Source: Gaeumannomyces sp. JS-464
Taxonomy: Eukaryota; Ascomycota; Sordariomycetes; Magnaporthales; Magnaporthaceae
Reading direction: 5' to 3'
Length of the DNA: 64,000 nt
NCBI GenBank assembly: GCA_002197995.1
Contig: NGZR01000005.1
Location: 4,774,001-4,838,000 of the forward strand
Every line of letters begins with the position of its first letter. The first letter of the stretch is position 1. The notes beneath the pieces were generated by a model. That model worked only from the letters and a program-made list of their open reading frames with translations, was not told the origin of the DNA and did not search any database. This document shows, in pieces, positions 11,369 to 23,483 of this stretch. The translations under genes and the position numbers were made by a program.

Positions 11369-12182
11369 TTCGGTTGTTTGGGGCTGCTGGAGTGCTACAG
11401 GTCCAGATGTGAGCCGGTGTAGACACAAGTCTCTGTATATGTTCCCCCTGCCGGGCGCATTCATATGATGGCAGCACGTCAGATGCGAGGGCGGCGTCGC
11501 GATGGCTCCTGTGTGCGCCCTGCCTTCTTTGCCCGAGGAGTGGATACTTCTGCCTCTTTGCGCGGCAGGATCTTTCCAGGAAAACAAAAAGCCCCACCAC
11601 CGCCTTCCGTCCCTAGGCCGGCGCATGTGGGTCTCCTGGCTGTTGCATTTACGGGCCCTGCATGGAACTTGCCTTGCTGGCCACCACCCGGGCAGAATAA
11701 ATCGCCAGGCTCGTCCTGGAAAAAACAAAAACACAAAACCAACACCACAGCCATCCAAACGTCATTTTAAAAATATCTTGTTGTCGGCCGTTCATCCGCC
11801 ATATTGACCCCCAAACCGAGACATTCCAAACGCGATACCTCCCCAAGTCCTTTTGATACCCACAACGCCGGCCGGACGATCGCCCGCAAGAGCAGCATCT
11901 GTCTGTCCGTCGGCCGTGCCACACCCCTTGATTCTCGAATCTGCGTACCTACCGCGTCGTCCCAGTCGTCCACTGCCTCGTCCAACGCACTGCCATTACG
12001 GCCTAGGTTTGCTACGGCTGTGCGCGCTGCGCTTCTTCTAGAAGTTCGCGTGCAAGGCATTCGATCTTCTCTTGCCGCTACTTTGATTCCCGCACTCTTT
12101 TCTTGCATTGCAACGGGCACGCGCTCCTCTCGCTGTCTGCGCGTCTGCCCCATCCGGGATTGTCCCCGAGACCTACGAGAAA
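11369..12182. promoter_or_regulatory. Divergent region RPC25/NUFIP1-type gene
   Basis: About 0.8 kb between divergent start codons of an RNA polymerase III subunit and a snoRNP assembly factor. Part is probably the long 5' leader of the downstream gene. No distinct motif was assigned; short frames here look non-coding. Confidence 0.45.
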
Positions 12183-14285
12183 ATGGCCACGTACGGCTAC
12201 GGCCCGCCACCACCAGCCCTCCTTCGGCGCTGCCCAACGGCCCTTCTCCCGGCTTCCCCCAGTATGGCCAGTATCAGCAGCAACCGCCACCGCCCTCGGG
12301 ACACTCTCACGGAGGCCACTCGGGGCGTGGCGGGCGTGGTGGTCACTCTGGACGCGGGGACTTCCACGGCTCTCCGGCGCCGTACCCGTATAGCAACCAA
12401 CCTCCCAGCTACGCCGCCCCTCCTCATGGTGCCCCAGTAAGCTCTTACCTCGAAAGGATCCCGTCGTTTCTTAGCACGGACCCGAATCAGGATCTGTACT
12501 GATGGACTTCTCTAGCCTCCCCATGCTCCTTTGCCTGCACATAATTATCATCCCAACTACGCTCCCCAGATCTACCAACAGCCCCAGTATGGCCACCAGT
12601 CACCGTACGGGCCGCCTCAGCAGCAGCAACAACAGCCGCAGCAACAGCAGCAGCAACAGGCACAACAGCCGCCGCAACCACAGCCGCCGTCACAATCTCA
12701 GCCTCAGGCGCAGCAGCAGCCATATACACCGCACTATCCTCCGTATCCTCACCAGCAAAGTGGACCACCCCATCAGCCGTGGGGGGGCCCTGGGCCGATG
12801 GGCCATCAACCCGCCGGACCTCAGTTTGGTGGCGGGCGTGGACGCGGCGGCGCTCATGGAGACCGTAGCGGACACAAGGCCACAGCGGCCATGGGCCCCC
12901 CCATTCGCCTCGGATTTGATAGCCGCCAGGAGCAGTCTGCTCCAGTGAGCAATGGCTACCCTGCGCCCTACGGACCTCCCCAGGTCGCTGCCCCCTACCC
13001 AGCGCCGCCATATCAAGGGTACCCCCTGGCCCCCCACACATGCCTGGTCCAGTTCATTATGACTCTCCTTACTACAGCGGGCAGCACGGCGCTCGTGCAC
13101 ATGGGAGAGGCGGCTTTCATTCTTCGAACGCCCGTGGTCGGCCCCACGTGGGTGGCGACAAGATGCGCCACAACCACCATATCAAGAAGCCTGGTGGGGC
13201 TCCCTCAACACCGCATAATAATCATCATCAGAAGCCTGATGCAGCGTCTGCCGGGAAGAAGAAGAAGCGCAAGACCAACACGCTGGGCCTCACCCCTGGG
13301 GAGGAGTCCGATGACGACGCAAACGAGGAAGAGAAGCTTGTAGAGCTGATAGGCCCGGACGCTCCAAAGTATGTGTCCCTCCCATCGTTTTCTCCATGAC
13401 CCCTAATTCCCTCAACTCCCGCGCCTCGAGCCTGTTGACTGCTTTGTGGCTAGTCATGTGTTAACCCTCTCATGCCACACCAGCCCAACGGATGTTGCCG
13501 CTTGGATAGCCGAGCGAAAGGCTCGTTTCCCCACGCAGGCACGCGTAAAGGCCAAGGCGGCAGCGTCGGCTGCCGCCGGCGGGGACAAGTCGAAGGACTG
13601 CGGCAAAAGTGCCGCCGTGTCGTCGCTTGAGAAGCAGAAGCTCAAGGCGGAGAAGCTACGGAAGCAGCTCGAGAAGGTTGAGTCGAGCATCAAGCGAAAG
13701 CGCGAGCAGCAGGACGAGGGAGACGACATGAGAGACGTAACTGGCAGCCCGTCGGCTTCTGACGATTCCAAGTCGGACACAGAAAAGCCCGACGTTCTTC
13801 CCTCGCGTCCTGACCCTGCAGCGTTTGTGCCCCCTCCGTCCAAGAAGGCAGACCCGTCTAAGCACTGCAAATACTACTCTACTGGTGGAATCTGCGGTAA
13901 GAAAGGCAAGTGTCGCTTCGTCCACGACGATGCTGTCCGCCAGGCCGCCTTGAAGGAGCGTGAGATGAACGGCGGCAGGATGACTCTCCAGCAGCGCCTG
14001 ACCTTGAACGACAAAGACCAAGAAGACCTCACCATCGTCAAGACCCTCCAGTATCTCAAGGAGAAGGGCCTTATGTCGGATCTTCAGGCAGGCTCTAAGC
14101 AATCTTCTACTACACAGCCGTCCAAGACAGAGGAGACATCCCTTCCCCCGCCCCCAGCCAAGGCCGCCCCCGACAATTCTCTACCCACCCGCCAGCCGCA
14201 GGTGCAGCCGGATGACTCAGGGCGCTATCAGGGGTGGGATTTGAGTGGCTTCGGTAACACGGGTCTTAGACAAGACGAATCCTAA
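12183..14285 (+). CDS. NUFIP1: NUFIP1/Rsa1-type box C/D snoRNP assembly protein with CCCH zinc finger, two frame breaks
   Basis: Nuclear protein of the NUFIP1/Rsa1 family, which scaffolds assembly of box C/D snoRNPs with the R2TP machinery. Proposed exons are 12183-12436, 12516-13368 and 13484-14285. The N-terminal half is low complexity: Gly/His/Arg-rich, then a long Gln/Pro-rich run. Then come a Lys-rich segment, an acidic EESDDDANEEEK stretch and the diagnostic NUFIP1 motif PTDVAAWIAERKARFPT. A coiled coil (EKQKLKAEKLRKQLEKVE) and a C-x8-C-x5-C-x3-H zinc finger near residue 498 follow. Two one-base losses break the frame, near 12205-12215 and in the C run at 13030-13035. With both repaired the length is 1911 bases (636 residues). 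The NUFIP1 motif and finger lie in an unbroken exon. Confidence 0.85.
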
Positions 14286-15378
14286 GTCCCGCCTGTCTGG
14301 TGCGGATCGGGCTTCAAGTCGGGCCGGTCGCTCACGTATTGATAACCAAGAGCAAAAGACCTCGAGGACTGCCAAGTTTGGCTGATTCTTCTGTCGTGCT
14401 GCGGGAATTGTATCTGGGTTTGAAGTATGCACTAATGGAGCTAATATCGCTCTTCCCTTCGTCTCCACCCAATCGCTGTCGTTTTCCCCCTCTGCCTCCC
14501 TCTTGTTCTTTTGTCTTGGATTTTATAGATTTACTTCATGTTTGCCCTTCCCTCCGCTCTCCCGCTGCCTTGTCCCGGCCCATCTTTTCCGCATGACCCG
14601 TTGTTACTTTAAGCCGTGCCCCTCTCCGACTGGTTTTTATCACTCCGCAAATAGCTTGCGGTCCTTTGTCGAGTCTTAGCTTAGCCACCGCAAGAAGCCA
14701 GTCGGTTTGAGGAAATGATCGGTCTGTGTATTTCCTTCGGGGCTTTGCTCCAGTTGCCTAGCTGGTATAGTGTGCTTTTCTTTCTGTTCGCTTTGCAAAT
14801 CCTACGTGCCACCCGAGATTCGCCTGGCAAGTTCCTTAAACTGGAGATCTCTTTTTGGGACCATGTATCTCATTAGACGCTATGTACACATAGAGATGTG
14901 CCTCGAGAGATGTGCCTTGGTACATATAATCTAACTTCTTTGTGGGCTTGCACGCCGGGCAAGAACCTCGCAGGACGTAAGCGAAGATGGATCATGAAAT
15001 AGTTGACGTGAATAAAAGGACAATCCAACACCAAACCGCTTATGCTGCCAATCAAACTCCTCGCAATAATCCCGTAAGCAGCCCATACGCTACCAGCTTG
15101 TTGTGTCCAGGTATCGCGCGTGAATAGGTAGCCACTATCCCGAGCAAAGTTCGGGGAAGAAAAAAACATGACAGGCGATGACCTTGATGCGTGGCCCAAC
15201 TCCATCCAGGCAGAAGAACAGACGTGAATAAAATGAAATTAGAATCCCAGCGGGGGAAAGCACACCGTGACCAAAGGGATGCGCGTGTAGGGGAAAAAGC
15301 AGGGCTACCAGTGCACTATGGCTGGTTTTCGGTATGTATCGAGATTGGGAGTGACGGTCGGGCGAGTGACGTCTCAGC
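14286..15378. other. Convergent 3' region between NUFIP1-type gene and SPT2
   Basis: About 1.1 kb between facing stop codons. It contains pyrimidine-rich stretches near 14445-14590. No gene, tRNA or repeat recognised. Confidence 0.45.
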
Positions 15379-16635
15379 TCACCGACGCTTGGCAGCGGCA
15401 GCTTGCATAAACCGACGTTTCCGCTCCTCCTTCTCTCGCTTGAGTCTTTGCTCCAGTGCTTCCTGCTCGCGGTCCTCGCGGCGACCAAGAATTTTCGGCC
15501 TCACGCTCTCCTCGTCGATGTCGGATAGACCTGCCTCCATGTCGGATTCGTCCTCCTCCGAAGCGTACCTATACTTGTTTGTCCGGTAGCCCGACTCCTC
15601 AGGATCATCCTCATCGTCATCGATGAAGTCATCCATTTCATCGTATTCGTCGTCGCGGCGACTGCGACTTCTCGCCCCACCGAATGGAATGTGTCGGCGG
15701 GGATCAGAACCATGTCTGGCGCTGTTACTGGCCGATACAGCAGAGCCAGTGCCTCGCTTGGATGATGCGCCGGGAGGCGGCCTCGCGGTACCTTGATAGC
15801 CCGTTGTGGCGACGGCGGCCTTTTTGGGCTTCTTGACTTCCGGAGCTGGGGCAGCCTCCTTCTTGCCATTGGCTCCGGGCCTGGACGCTCGAGGCCCAGG
15901 GCTACGCCCGCTGTCCGTGTTCCGATCGCCATTCCTGGCAGCAGAGCCACCGTTCATGCCGCCTCGCTGGCTAGCTGCACTGGGTTTGGCCTGGCCCCTG
16001 CCCGTACGCCTAGGATCGCGTGGCCCATCCGCCTTGTTATCTGCACGGTCCCGCTTTGGCGGTACTTTGTCAAGTGGTTTGTGTTGTATTTTGCCGACCT
16101 GACCCATGCTTTGCTGTGCCTTCACCGCGCGGGCCATGATCTCGGCAAATGAACCCTTCTTCGGAGCCGACTTAGCCGTGGCAGGACTGTCGGGGGACTG
16201 CTGAGAGCTCACTCTCGGGCCCGTGGCTGGCATCACCCGAGGTCGTTGTGGCTGCGATGACACCGGTCTTGTCGTCCCGTTGCCAAAGCTCAGTCTCGCA
16301 GAATCTGATGCTGGCCGGGATGCAGACCTCGCCACAAAAGGAGGAGCTGCCCCATCGCCATTTCGGGGGCCGGGGAGCGAGCGCACATCTGTGCTGCTAG
16401 AGGTAGTCCGTTGCAACTTTTGCGCGCGGTTCTTAGCATCATCGTCTTCAGCCTTGCGCTTCAAAGGCAGGCTAGTTTTGGGCGGCACGGGCGATGACTT
16501 CGGCTTCTCGCCGGTTATCGAAGCAAGCAAATCGCCAATCTAGATAATGGAGAAAGCGCGGTTAGTAAAGTGTTGCCTTTACAAGGGCGGTCTTGGAGAG
16601 TGGAGATTCCCCCCTGGGAGCGAACGAACCGGCAT
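15379..16635 (-). CDS. SPT2: SPT2 chromatin protein (histone chaperone)
   Basis: SPT2 binds H3-H4 and DNA and keeps nucleosomes in place during transcription. Minus-strand exons are 16635-16630 and 16539-15379, giving 388 residues. The first exon is only ATG CCG; splicing over a 90-base intron with ACTAACC gives MPIGDLLASITGEKPKS. The long middle is basic and disordered, rich in Ser, Pro, Arg and Lys, including KKGSFAEIMARAVKAQQ. The C-terminal SPT2 domain shows YDEMDDFIDDDEDD, DMEAGLSDIDEE and a final basic helix (LKREKEERKRRFMQ). No frame break was found. The alternative start at the first ATG within exon 2 would lose the conserved opening residues. Confidence 0.88.
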
Positions 16636-17898
16636 CGTGTCTGGTTGGGGAGAGCGCGCAAGCCGGGCTATGGCGCCTTGTGTGTTCAGGATTTAAGCGA
16701 TCTGGCCGTCGGACATGAGGCAGCTCAGCGTTTGATGGTGCCGGCCGGAAAGAATGGGCGATTGACTTGAGACGCGAGTCGTCGTTTTCTGGCTCCAGAT
16801 GTGAACAACACGGCGGCTACCCAGAAGCCTGTGTGATGCGGCTGAATGGGTGGGATGGGTCGATAGGCCGATAGGCACCTGGGCAGGCCGGTTGATAAAG
16901 TAGGTAGATGTGTCGGTCGGCCAGTTGTTGGCTTCTGTTGAGTTGGATTCGATTGGATTGCGTTGGAACCAGGAGGAAAAGAGGGGAACAAGCGTCGCGT
17001 TATGCAAACAGGCAGTCCATCACCTCAAAAGACCCACCAGACCGTCGCTCATGTTGGTCTTCCATGAAGAAACTGGGAAAGAGAGGGAACAGGAAGGAAA
17101 CAGAAAGGGCGGGTGGAGGGAGAGAAAGGGGAGAAAAGAAAGCAAGGTGGCGTGCAGTCGAGAAATTCCATGCCCAAAAGCAGCAGTGTGCACGCGGGCA
17201 ACACTTTGGCCAGCTGAAGTTGGCAGGGACCGGAAGGCCAGAGGGCCCTTTATCTCCGCCTGCAGGCTCCAAGGCACGCAGGGTGGGTACCTCCTGTTTA
17301 TGCAAATAACGGGGTCTCTGGTTCTTTCGGCACTGGCTGGCACTGTGTCTGCCACGGAAGCCACTGCGCCTGAACTTGGCAGACTCGTGGCGGCCCAGGG
17401 TGGCGCAGACCACGTTGTCAGGAGTCAGGGTACCCACGCTCGCGCCAGATATCGGCATGTTGTTAACCTGGCTCAGCTAACATGTGCATTGGCCCAGCCT
17501 GTGGCTTTCAATCCGAGGCCGGCGTTCAGGTGGGGCTGGCGCGGAAGAGGGGGGGGGGGGGGGGCACTGAGAACCCGGGCGCTTGGGAACACACCCTAAG
17601 CACACGTGACCCAGCCAGATGGGGAAAAAAATATAGCCCGCACAAATACCTGTCGCAACTTTTGTAACCCCCGCCTTTGAATTTTTGACACAATCTTCCA
17701 CGCAAATTCGCAACATCGCCAACTTTCCAGGACTCGAAGAATCAGTCTCCGGAAACGGTTAAATTGATTGATATCTCGTGTTCTCAGACCTCCTGTCAGT
17801 CCTCCCCCTCGACGGCTCTGAAGAAAGCTTCGCGACAGGCACGCGGGGGCACGCACGAGCTGACGTTTTGCGCATCTGGACAGCATCAACACAGCAAA
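16636..17898. promoter_or_regulatory. Divergent region SPT2/RPP2
   Basis: About 1.26 kb between divergent genes. It holds a run of 16 G at 17549-17564, the paired motifs at 17593-17610 listed separately, and a TATA-like AAAATATAG near 17628-17635. The last ~260 bases are probably the RPP2 core promoter and leader. Confidence 0.5.
17593..17610 (+). promoter_or_regulatory. Paired Tbf1-like (ACCCTAA) and Cbf1-like (CACGTGAC) sites upstream of RPP2
   Basis: ACCCTAA at 17593-17599 matches the RCCCTAA core bound by Tbf1. CACGTGAC at 17603-17610 matches the Cbf1 site. They lie three bases apart, about 290 bases upstream of the RPP2 start. From established work on Candida albicans, Tbf1 and Cbf1 act together at ribosomal protein genes. 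That they do so here is inference. Confidence 0.5.
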
Positions 17899-18396
17899 AT
17901 GAAGCACCTTGCGGCATACCTTCTTCTCGGGCTTGGCGGCAACGCCTCGCCCTCCGCCAGCGACATCAAGTCTGTCCTCGAGTCCGTTGGCATCGAGGCC
18001 GACGATGAGCGCCTAGAGAAGCTGATCTCCGAGCTGGAGGGCAAGGACATCAACGAGGTATGGCCTGTGGTTCCTGCTTCCGTCGCGGGGCTACTTCAAG
18101 TTTGCGTGTCATCTTTGCTAACGGAATTCTCCTCGATAGCTGATCGCCGAGGGCTCGTCTAAGCTGGCGTCCGTCCCGTCCGGTGGTGCCGGTGGTGGTG
18201 CTGCTGGCGGCGGTGGCGGCGGTGCCGCCGCCGAGGCTCCCAAGGAGGAGGAGAAGGAGGAGGGTATGTTGTGCATATTTCCAAGACCCCCAAGACTTGC
18301 GAATCCCTTATTTGAAGCCATACTAACTAACCATCTTCGTCAACTTCAGAGAAGGAGGAGTCCGACGAGGACATGGGCTTCGGTCTTTTCGACTAA
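17899..18396 (+). CDS. RPP2: 60S acidic ribosomal stalk protein P2
   Basis: P2 forms part of the P0-P1-P2 stalk that recruits elongation factors to the large subunit. Exons are 17899-18057, 18140-18263 and 18350-18396, giving 109 residues, the usual size. The N-terminal dimerisation domain reads [31 protein letters not shown] and [17 protein letters not shown]. It is followed by a Gly/Ala-rich hinge, an acidic Glu/Lys segment and the invariant stalk tail [13 protein letters not shown], the target of elongation factors. Both introns (82 and 86 bases) have canonical ends and clear branch sites. No frame break. Confidence 0.97.
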
Positions 18397-19956
18397 ACTC
18401 CCCAAATCATCGACTCGGCCCCGCGGCTTTCGGCCTCGAAATTGGGGGACACGAGCCTCGACTAGGGATTGGACAGACATGGCCACATACTCACGGAGCC
18501 GGCTCGGAGGATCAGATGCTCGGCGTGCCGCTTCTGACATGATAAATCCTAGTCAGTTGTTTGGTCGGCACATAGGCAGTCTATCCATATTGGTCCAACC
18601 CAACTTGATCTCTCCCCCACAATTGAAGCTGCAGGTGTTGAAGCCGATGGTGTCTTGAGGGCAATACCCGATTTGCACCCCGCCGCTATCCACTTCCTTC
18701 CCACAGGCTGACGGCCTTTCTGGCTTTGATGATGCGGTGCAAAGAGGCTTCTGCCGAAGTGATTTTCGCGTTGTCTGTGAATGCAACGTGAAAGGTTCAT
18801 GGCGTGATAAGATATTGATATGCGCCGTCACTCAAAAGATGACATGCGCAGAGTCTGGAACAAGCGTATCTACCGCTAAGTACCGGCGGACGAGAGAGGG
18901 TGATCACCTTTCGCGGTGTCGACGGTAAATGTTTGCTCCTTTTGCGGTTTGACACTTTCTGCATCGATAGGACCCCCTGTGATCGGCCATTCATAAATGC
19001 CTCGCAGGAATCCGTGCATTGAAACTGGGGAGCCTTGGTGATGTGGTGATGAGGCGGCAATTGTGACTGTTCGGGGGTTGTCAGGTTGGCAATCCGTGGT
19101 TACTGGGAACCAAAGGAACCCTCCACGATCAAAGCAGCTCACTGAGGGCGAACGAGGGGAGAGAGAGAGAAAAAAAAACGTAACAGACGGGTGAGCGTTG
19201 CAGAGTTGTTAGAGTAGTGGGTAATTATGCTGCTTGGTGCCAAGAGATGCAACTATGTCAACCTCGCTTCCGCCGACAGGTTGCAGCCAATTCGGCATGA
19301 AGAATTATGTGGGCCACGCACTGCAGAGTGTGCAGACGAGAAAATGGAGGTGGCTGAAAAAAAAAAAAAATTGAAAAAGAAAAGGAAAAAAGAAAAAAAA
19401 AAAACCAGTTTCGTCCGATTGGCTGCGACACGCGCTTCTGCCCCCATCCGGCAAATGCAGATGCAAGGGTTCGCGTCCAGCAGCCCAATCGTTGGCGGTT
19501 GCTCCCAGCAACGAGGGTGCAGATTTGATTGGTGCATCGTTGACGGAGCCCCATTGCCGCGACCTGCGTCAATGGCTGCATCTTGTAATGAGCCCCCGAC
19601 GGCCTCCTGACTTGGGATGCTCCTCTGGTTTATGGCGTCGATTTTAATCTCGATTCCTGCTCCTCTCTCTGTCCGACCTCGTTGCGACACCCGACGCCGG
19701 AGCAGAGGTCTGCACCAGCAAAACCAACCCCCATCGACGCCTTCGCCAGGGCTTGCTTGGACCCTTTGGACCGCTTTGCGAACAACGCGTCTTCTCGTCA
19801 CGTCGGCCCCCCCGAAACCTGACCCCATCGTCGGGTTTTGTTTACAACTACCGACCCAAACCACCAACTATCGGTGTCCTCTCTCCGTCTTGCTATCTTG
19901 CCGCTCTTCCATAATTCTCTTGTTTTTGTTGGCCACCACCGCAGGCCAACATTTCA
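18397..19956. other. Intergenic region RPP2-MPS1
   Basis: About 1.56 kb containing the RPP2 3' end and the MPS1 promoter and leader. There is an A-rich tract at about 19357-19405 and a pyrimidine-rich stretch at 19850-19935 just before the MPS1 start. No gene recognised. Confidence 0.45.
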
Positions 19957-22731
19957 ATGGCCGCCGCGTCGCCAACGCCGATGGGCACAGGGAGCCAGTA
20001 CGCCATGGGCAGGAGGACATCTGCCAGGCAGGCGCTCAGGAGACCAGCCTCACGATCGCAACTAGGCCGGGCCGAATTGAATGCTCCCGCTGGCAACGCC
20101 GACTCCCAGGTCTCTCAGTCTCAACACTTTTCGAATATCAACGACAGCTCTGACGCTGACGACGAGATCCCTGTGCCTATGAAGCTCAGTGCTCTCACCA
20201 AGGCCTTACTTGACGATGGCGGTGCCTCTGCCGCTCCCCGCGCCGCTGCAGTCCCGCCCCCTTCCGGTCCTGCCGCATCTGCCACTCGCAAGAGGGTCGT
20301 GCTGAGCAGGTCTACGTCAGCCGCCTTGGAGGACAGGGGCAACGAGGGTGATGCGCGACGCCACGTTCGAGCAGGCAGTGCCCAGCTCACATCGTCGCCA
20401 AACCGTGGGGCTGGAGATAGCTCCGTACCCCGGAAAAGGGTGGTCCGGTTGAGCACCACCAACACGACTCCAGGTGGATCCAGCCTGCAAACGCGCCTTC
20501 GGAGGTCGACTTCGACTCAACGCAAAAGGCCAGCAAGCAGGGACAGGAGCATCGAGAGGAATGGGACAAACGACCCGGAGCCAAGTTCCAAATCGGAGCC
20601 TCCTGCAGACCCTGGCCCTGGCGCGAACATGAACACTCCCTCAAATGGCCCACGCCGAGTTCACATCATCACTGGGTTTTCTGGCACTCGGGGAGCCACA
20701 AGTTCTGGCTCCGCCGGGTCCTCCTCTAAGCCTCTCAGCACAGGTGCACATAGTGACCATGAAGATCCAGAAGAGCCACAGACGGGGGCCAGATCACACT
20801 CTTCTTTGACTCAGGGCAGCGCCTCGCGTTATGGTACGAGCAATGGGAGGAAAGTGGACGACAGTGCAGCCCCGCAGAGCTCTATGCGCATTAGGCGGAT
20901 TGGAAAGGTCCCCGGAAGCTTTCTCAGCGGTCCCGCCCGCCGGGGCAGAAGGAGGCAGAGTGAGGAAGAGAACAGCCCGGCGGAAGAGGACGGAGAAGGC
21001 ATCGAGGGAAACGTTGGGTCTGTCCAAGAGCCTGGAGATCTAGCCCCATCGCAGCCCGATGTTGCGCCCCCCCGACATCGTACTACCCTGCCAGCTACCG
21101 AGAGCTCGCTGCCGCGTCCGGGAGTCCCGTCAGCATCAAGGACCCGGCCAGGGCTGCGCTAAGGACAAAACCATCATTGGCTGGGATGGACTCGGGTCGT
21201 GAAAAGGACACCAAGCGCCCGGCAGCTCTGGAGCATGGCGATGGCCCTCCGCCATACTCCGTTCCTTCGACTACCGATCAGGAGAACGCAGCCGCGGCAG
21301 TCCTCAACAGGTCAAGAGGCATTGCAGTTCCGAATCCGATCCAGGACAAGTTGTTGCCTAAAGATGCCCTGCAAGCCTCTCTGGCCATGTCTCCCGCAGA
21401 GCGCAAGGCTCTTGGTCAGATAAGCCGGAATACCCCACCGCCCAGCCCCCCCGCCACCTCCGCCCAAGATGAGCGTGCTGGACGCCGCAACGTCCACGCT
21501 GGAGCTGCGACAACCGCGCAGGCCCGGCAAGAAGCAACGTGTTCTTCTCAAGGTCAACGGTAGGGCATACCACAGGCTCGACTGCATCGGTCGAGGAGGG
21601 AGCGCAAAGGTTTACCGGGTCACGGCTGAGAACGGCAAGATGTTCGCTCTGAAGCGCGTTTCGCTTGAGAACGCCGACACAAGTGCCGTGAAGGGCTTCC
21701 TGGGTGAGATTGAGCTTCTGAGGCGGCTCTCAGGGGTCGATCGGGTGATTCAGATGTACGACTCGGAACTGAACCAGGAGAAGCAGATGCTGAGCGTGGT
21801 AAGTTTACCTAACCGATGACGAGGCATTGCGTTTTATTATCCCCTCCTCTCTTTAATTCAAGCCTATCTCTAACTTTGATATGCATGCAGCTCATGGAGA
21901 TGGGGGAACTTGACCTTGGGGACCTCCTCAAGTCCAGGCACACCCAGGAGGAATACCGGCTGGATCCGGTTTTCGTCCGGTTCTGCTGGAAGGAGATGCT
22001 CGAGTGTCTTCAGGCCGTTCACAGCTGCGACATTGTCCATTCAGACCTGAAGCCGGCAAACTTTGTCATGGTCAAGGGGCGACTAAAACTCATCGACTTT
22101 GGCATCGCCGGTGCCATCCAGACGGACGAAACGGTCAATGTACACAGAGAGAACCAGATCGGCACCCCAAACTACATGTCCCCCGAGTCTCTCATGGATT
22201 CGCAGCATTACGCTGCCACCGCGGCCAACAACGGACGCCCCGACCGCTCTCATGGCCGCGCCAAGCTTCATGAAGATCGGCAAGCCTAGTGACGTATGGA
22301 GTCTCGGCTGCATCCTTTACCAGCTTGTCTACGGCACTCCCCCCTTTGGTCACATCCCGAACCAGTTGGCGCGCTGCCAGGCCATCATCGCTTGGGACCA
22401 CAAGATCACCTTTCCCGAGAAGGGGGCTGGTGGTGTGCTTGTTCCTCCATCTCTTGTCAACACCATGAAGAGGTGTCTGATGCGCGACCAGCAGTTCCGG
22501 CCAACTTGCGAGCAGCTCCTGGCGGACCAAGATCTCTTCCTCTATCCCCAGGAGTTCGACATGGAACGGATTGTTCCCGTGACCGAGGAGCTGCTGGCCC
22601 GTGTTATCCACAGCGTCGTGGCTCGGTGTCGCGAGAGAATGCCGACAGATGGAGAGCTCATGTCGGCATGGCCTGCAGCATATTGGTCATCAGTGAAAAG
22701 AAGTCTTGCGGCAAAGGACCCGAGACCATGA
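19957..22731 (+). CDS. MPS1: MPS1/TTK-type spindle checkpoint protein kinase, with three frame breaks
   Basis: Dual-specificity kinase that acts at kinetochores in the spindle assembly checkpoint and in spindle pole duplication. Exons are 19957-21798 and 21891-22731, separated by a 92-base intron. The first ~530 residues are Ser/Arg/Pro-rich and disordered. The kinase domain starts near residue 540: IGRGGSAKVY (Gly-rich loop), FALKRVSLENAD (catalytic Lys), HSDLKPANF (catalytic loop; the HSD form is normal for MPS1), LIDFGIA and GTPNYMSPESL, then GKPSDVWSLGCILYQLVYG and FGHIPNQLARCQAI, diagnostic for MPS1. The frame breaks near 21126-21128 (one C missing), in the C run at 21446-21452 (one extra) and near 22238-22243 (one extra). 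The corrected length is 2682 bases (893 residues). Confidence 0.92.
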
Positions 22732-23483
22732 TGCCATTTGGATAAAAGAAGAAAACAGACTGGCTTGATTGATTCAGATCTTTTCTTGGCTTGGATTTTG
22801 AGGCAGGCCTACATTCTCAGAGCTTGCCTGCGTGTCTCCTTTCCCTCGCTTTTATCATTTTAAGCCCTCTTTTTTTTTTTCTTTTTTTTCTCCATCGCTT
22901 TTCTGTCTTAACTCATAATGATGTTTCGATTCTTCCAATGCAGCCCTATCTTAATTATGATCCCAACTGGAAAGTTTACTCCCTTCAACCTCACCCTGTG
23001 GAATAGCAGTGTCATGTTCACTCACGCATCCCTCCCTTCGGCGTAAAGAAAAGGGCTGTAGTTTCGTCGCTGACACTGTCACCCGCTGCGCCCTTCACTG
23101 CGAGGGCAATATTTTTGTCTCATTCCTCAGTCGAGCTCTAGTATCTCAGAGGCATCCCGCCGATTCCTCGCTGACCGGCCAGGCCCAAATTGTGGTTCAA
23201 ATAATCGCCTGACAAGGCATGAGGGAAACCCAGGCATTGTGCCATGTAGAAGCAAGGCTGTGTCGCTACATCAAATAAGACGACAGTATAATACAAGGTA
23301 TGAACGGGCATGTTCTACGTCTCTCCCCCTATTTGCCCCCCTCTACCTTCCTTTTCGGTTTCCTCTTTCATGCCCGGGCTGTGCCTATTCCTTCTAATAG
23401 AGTCGGACCCTCCAGGGCCAAGACACAATGGAACCAACCACGGCAGAGCCCATGTCTCGCAGGCATCGACGACCCAGCCCAGA
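22732..23483. other. Convergent 3' region MPS1/bL21m
   Basis: About 0.75 kb between facing genes, with T-rich tracts at about 22865-22895. No gene recognised. Confidence 0.45.

Noticed and set aside
17549..17564. Run of 16 G as a possible quadruplex regulator of RPP2
   Set aside because: A single homopolymer is prone to sequencing error, and no further G tracts support a quadruplex.
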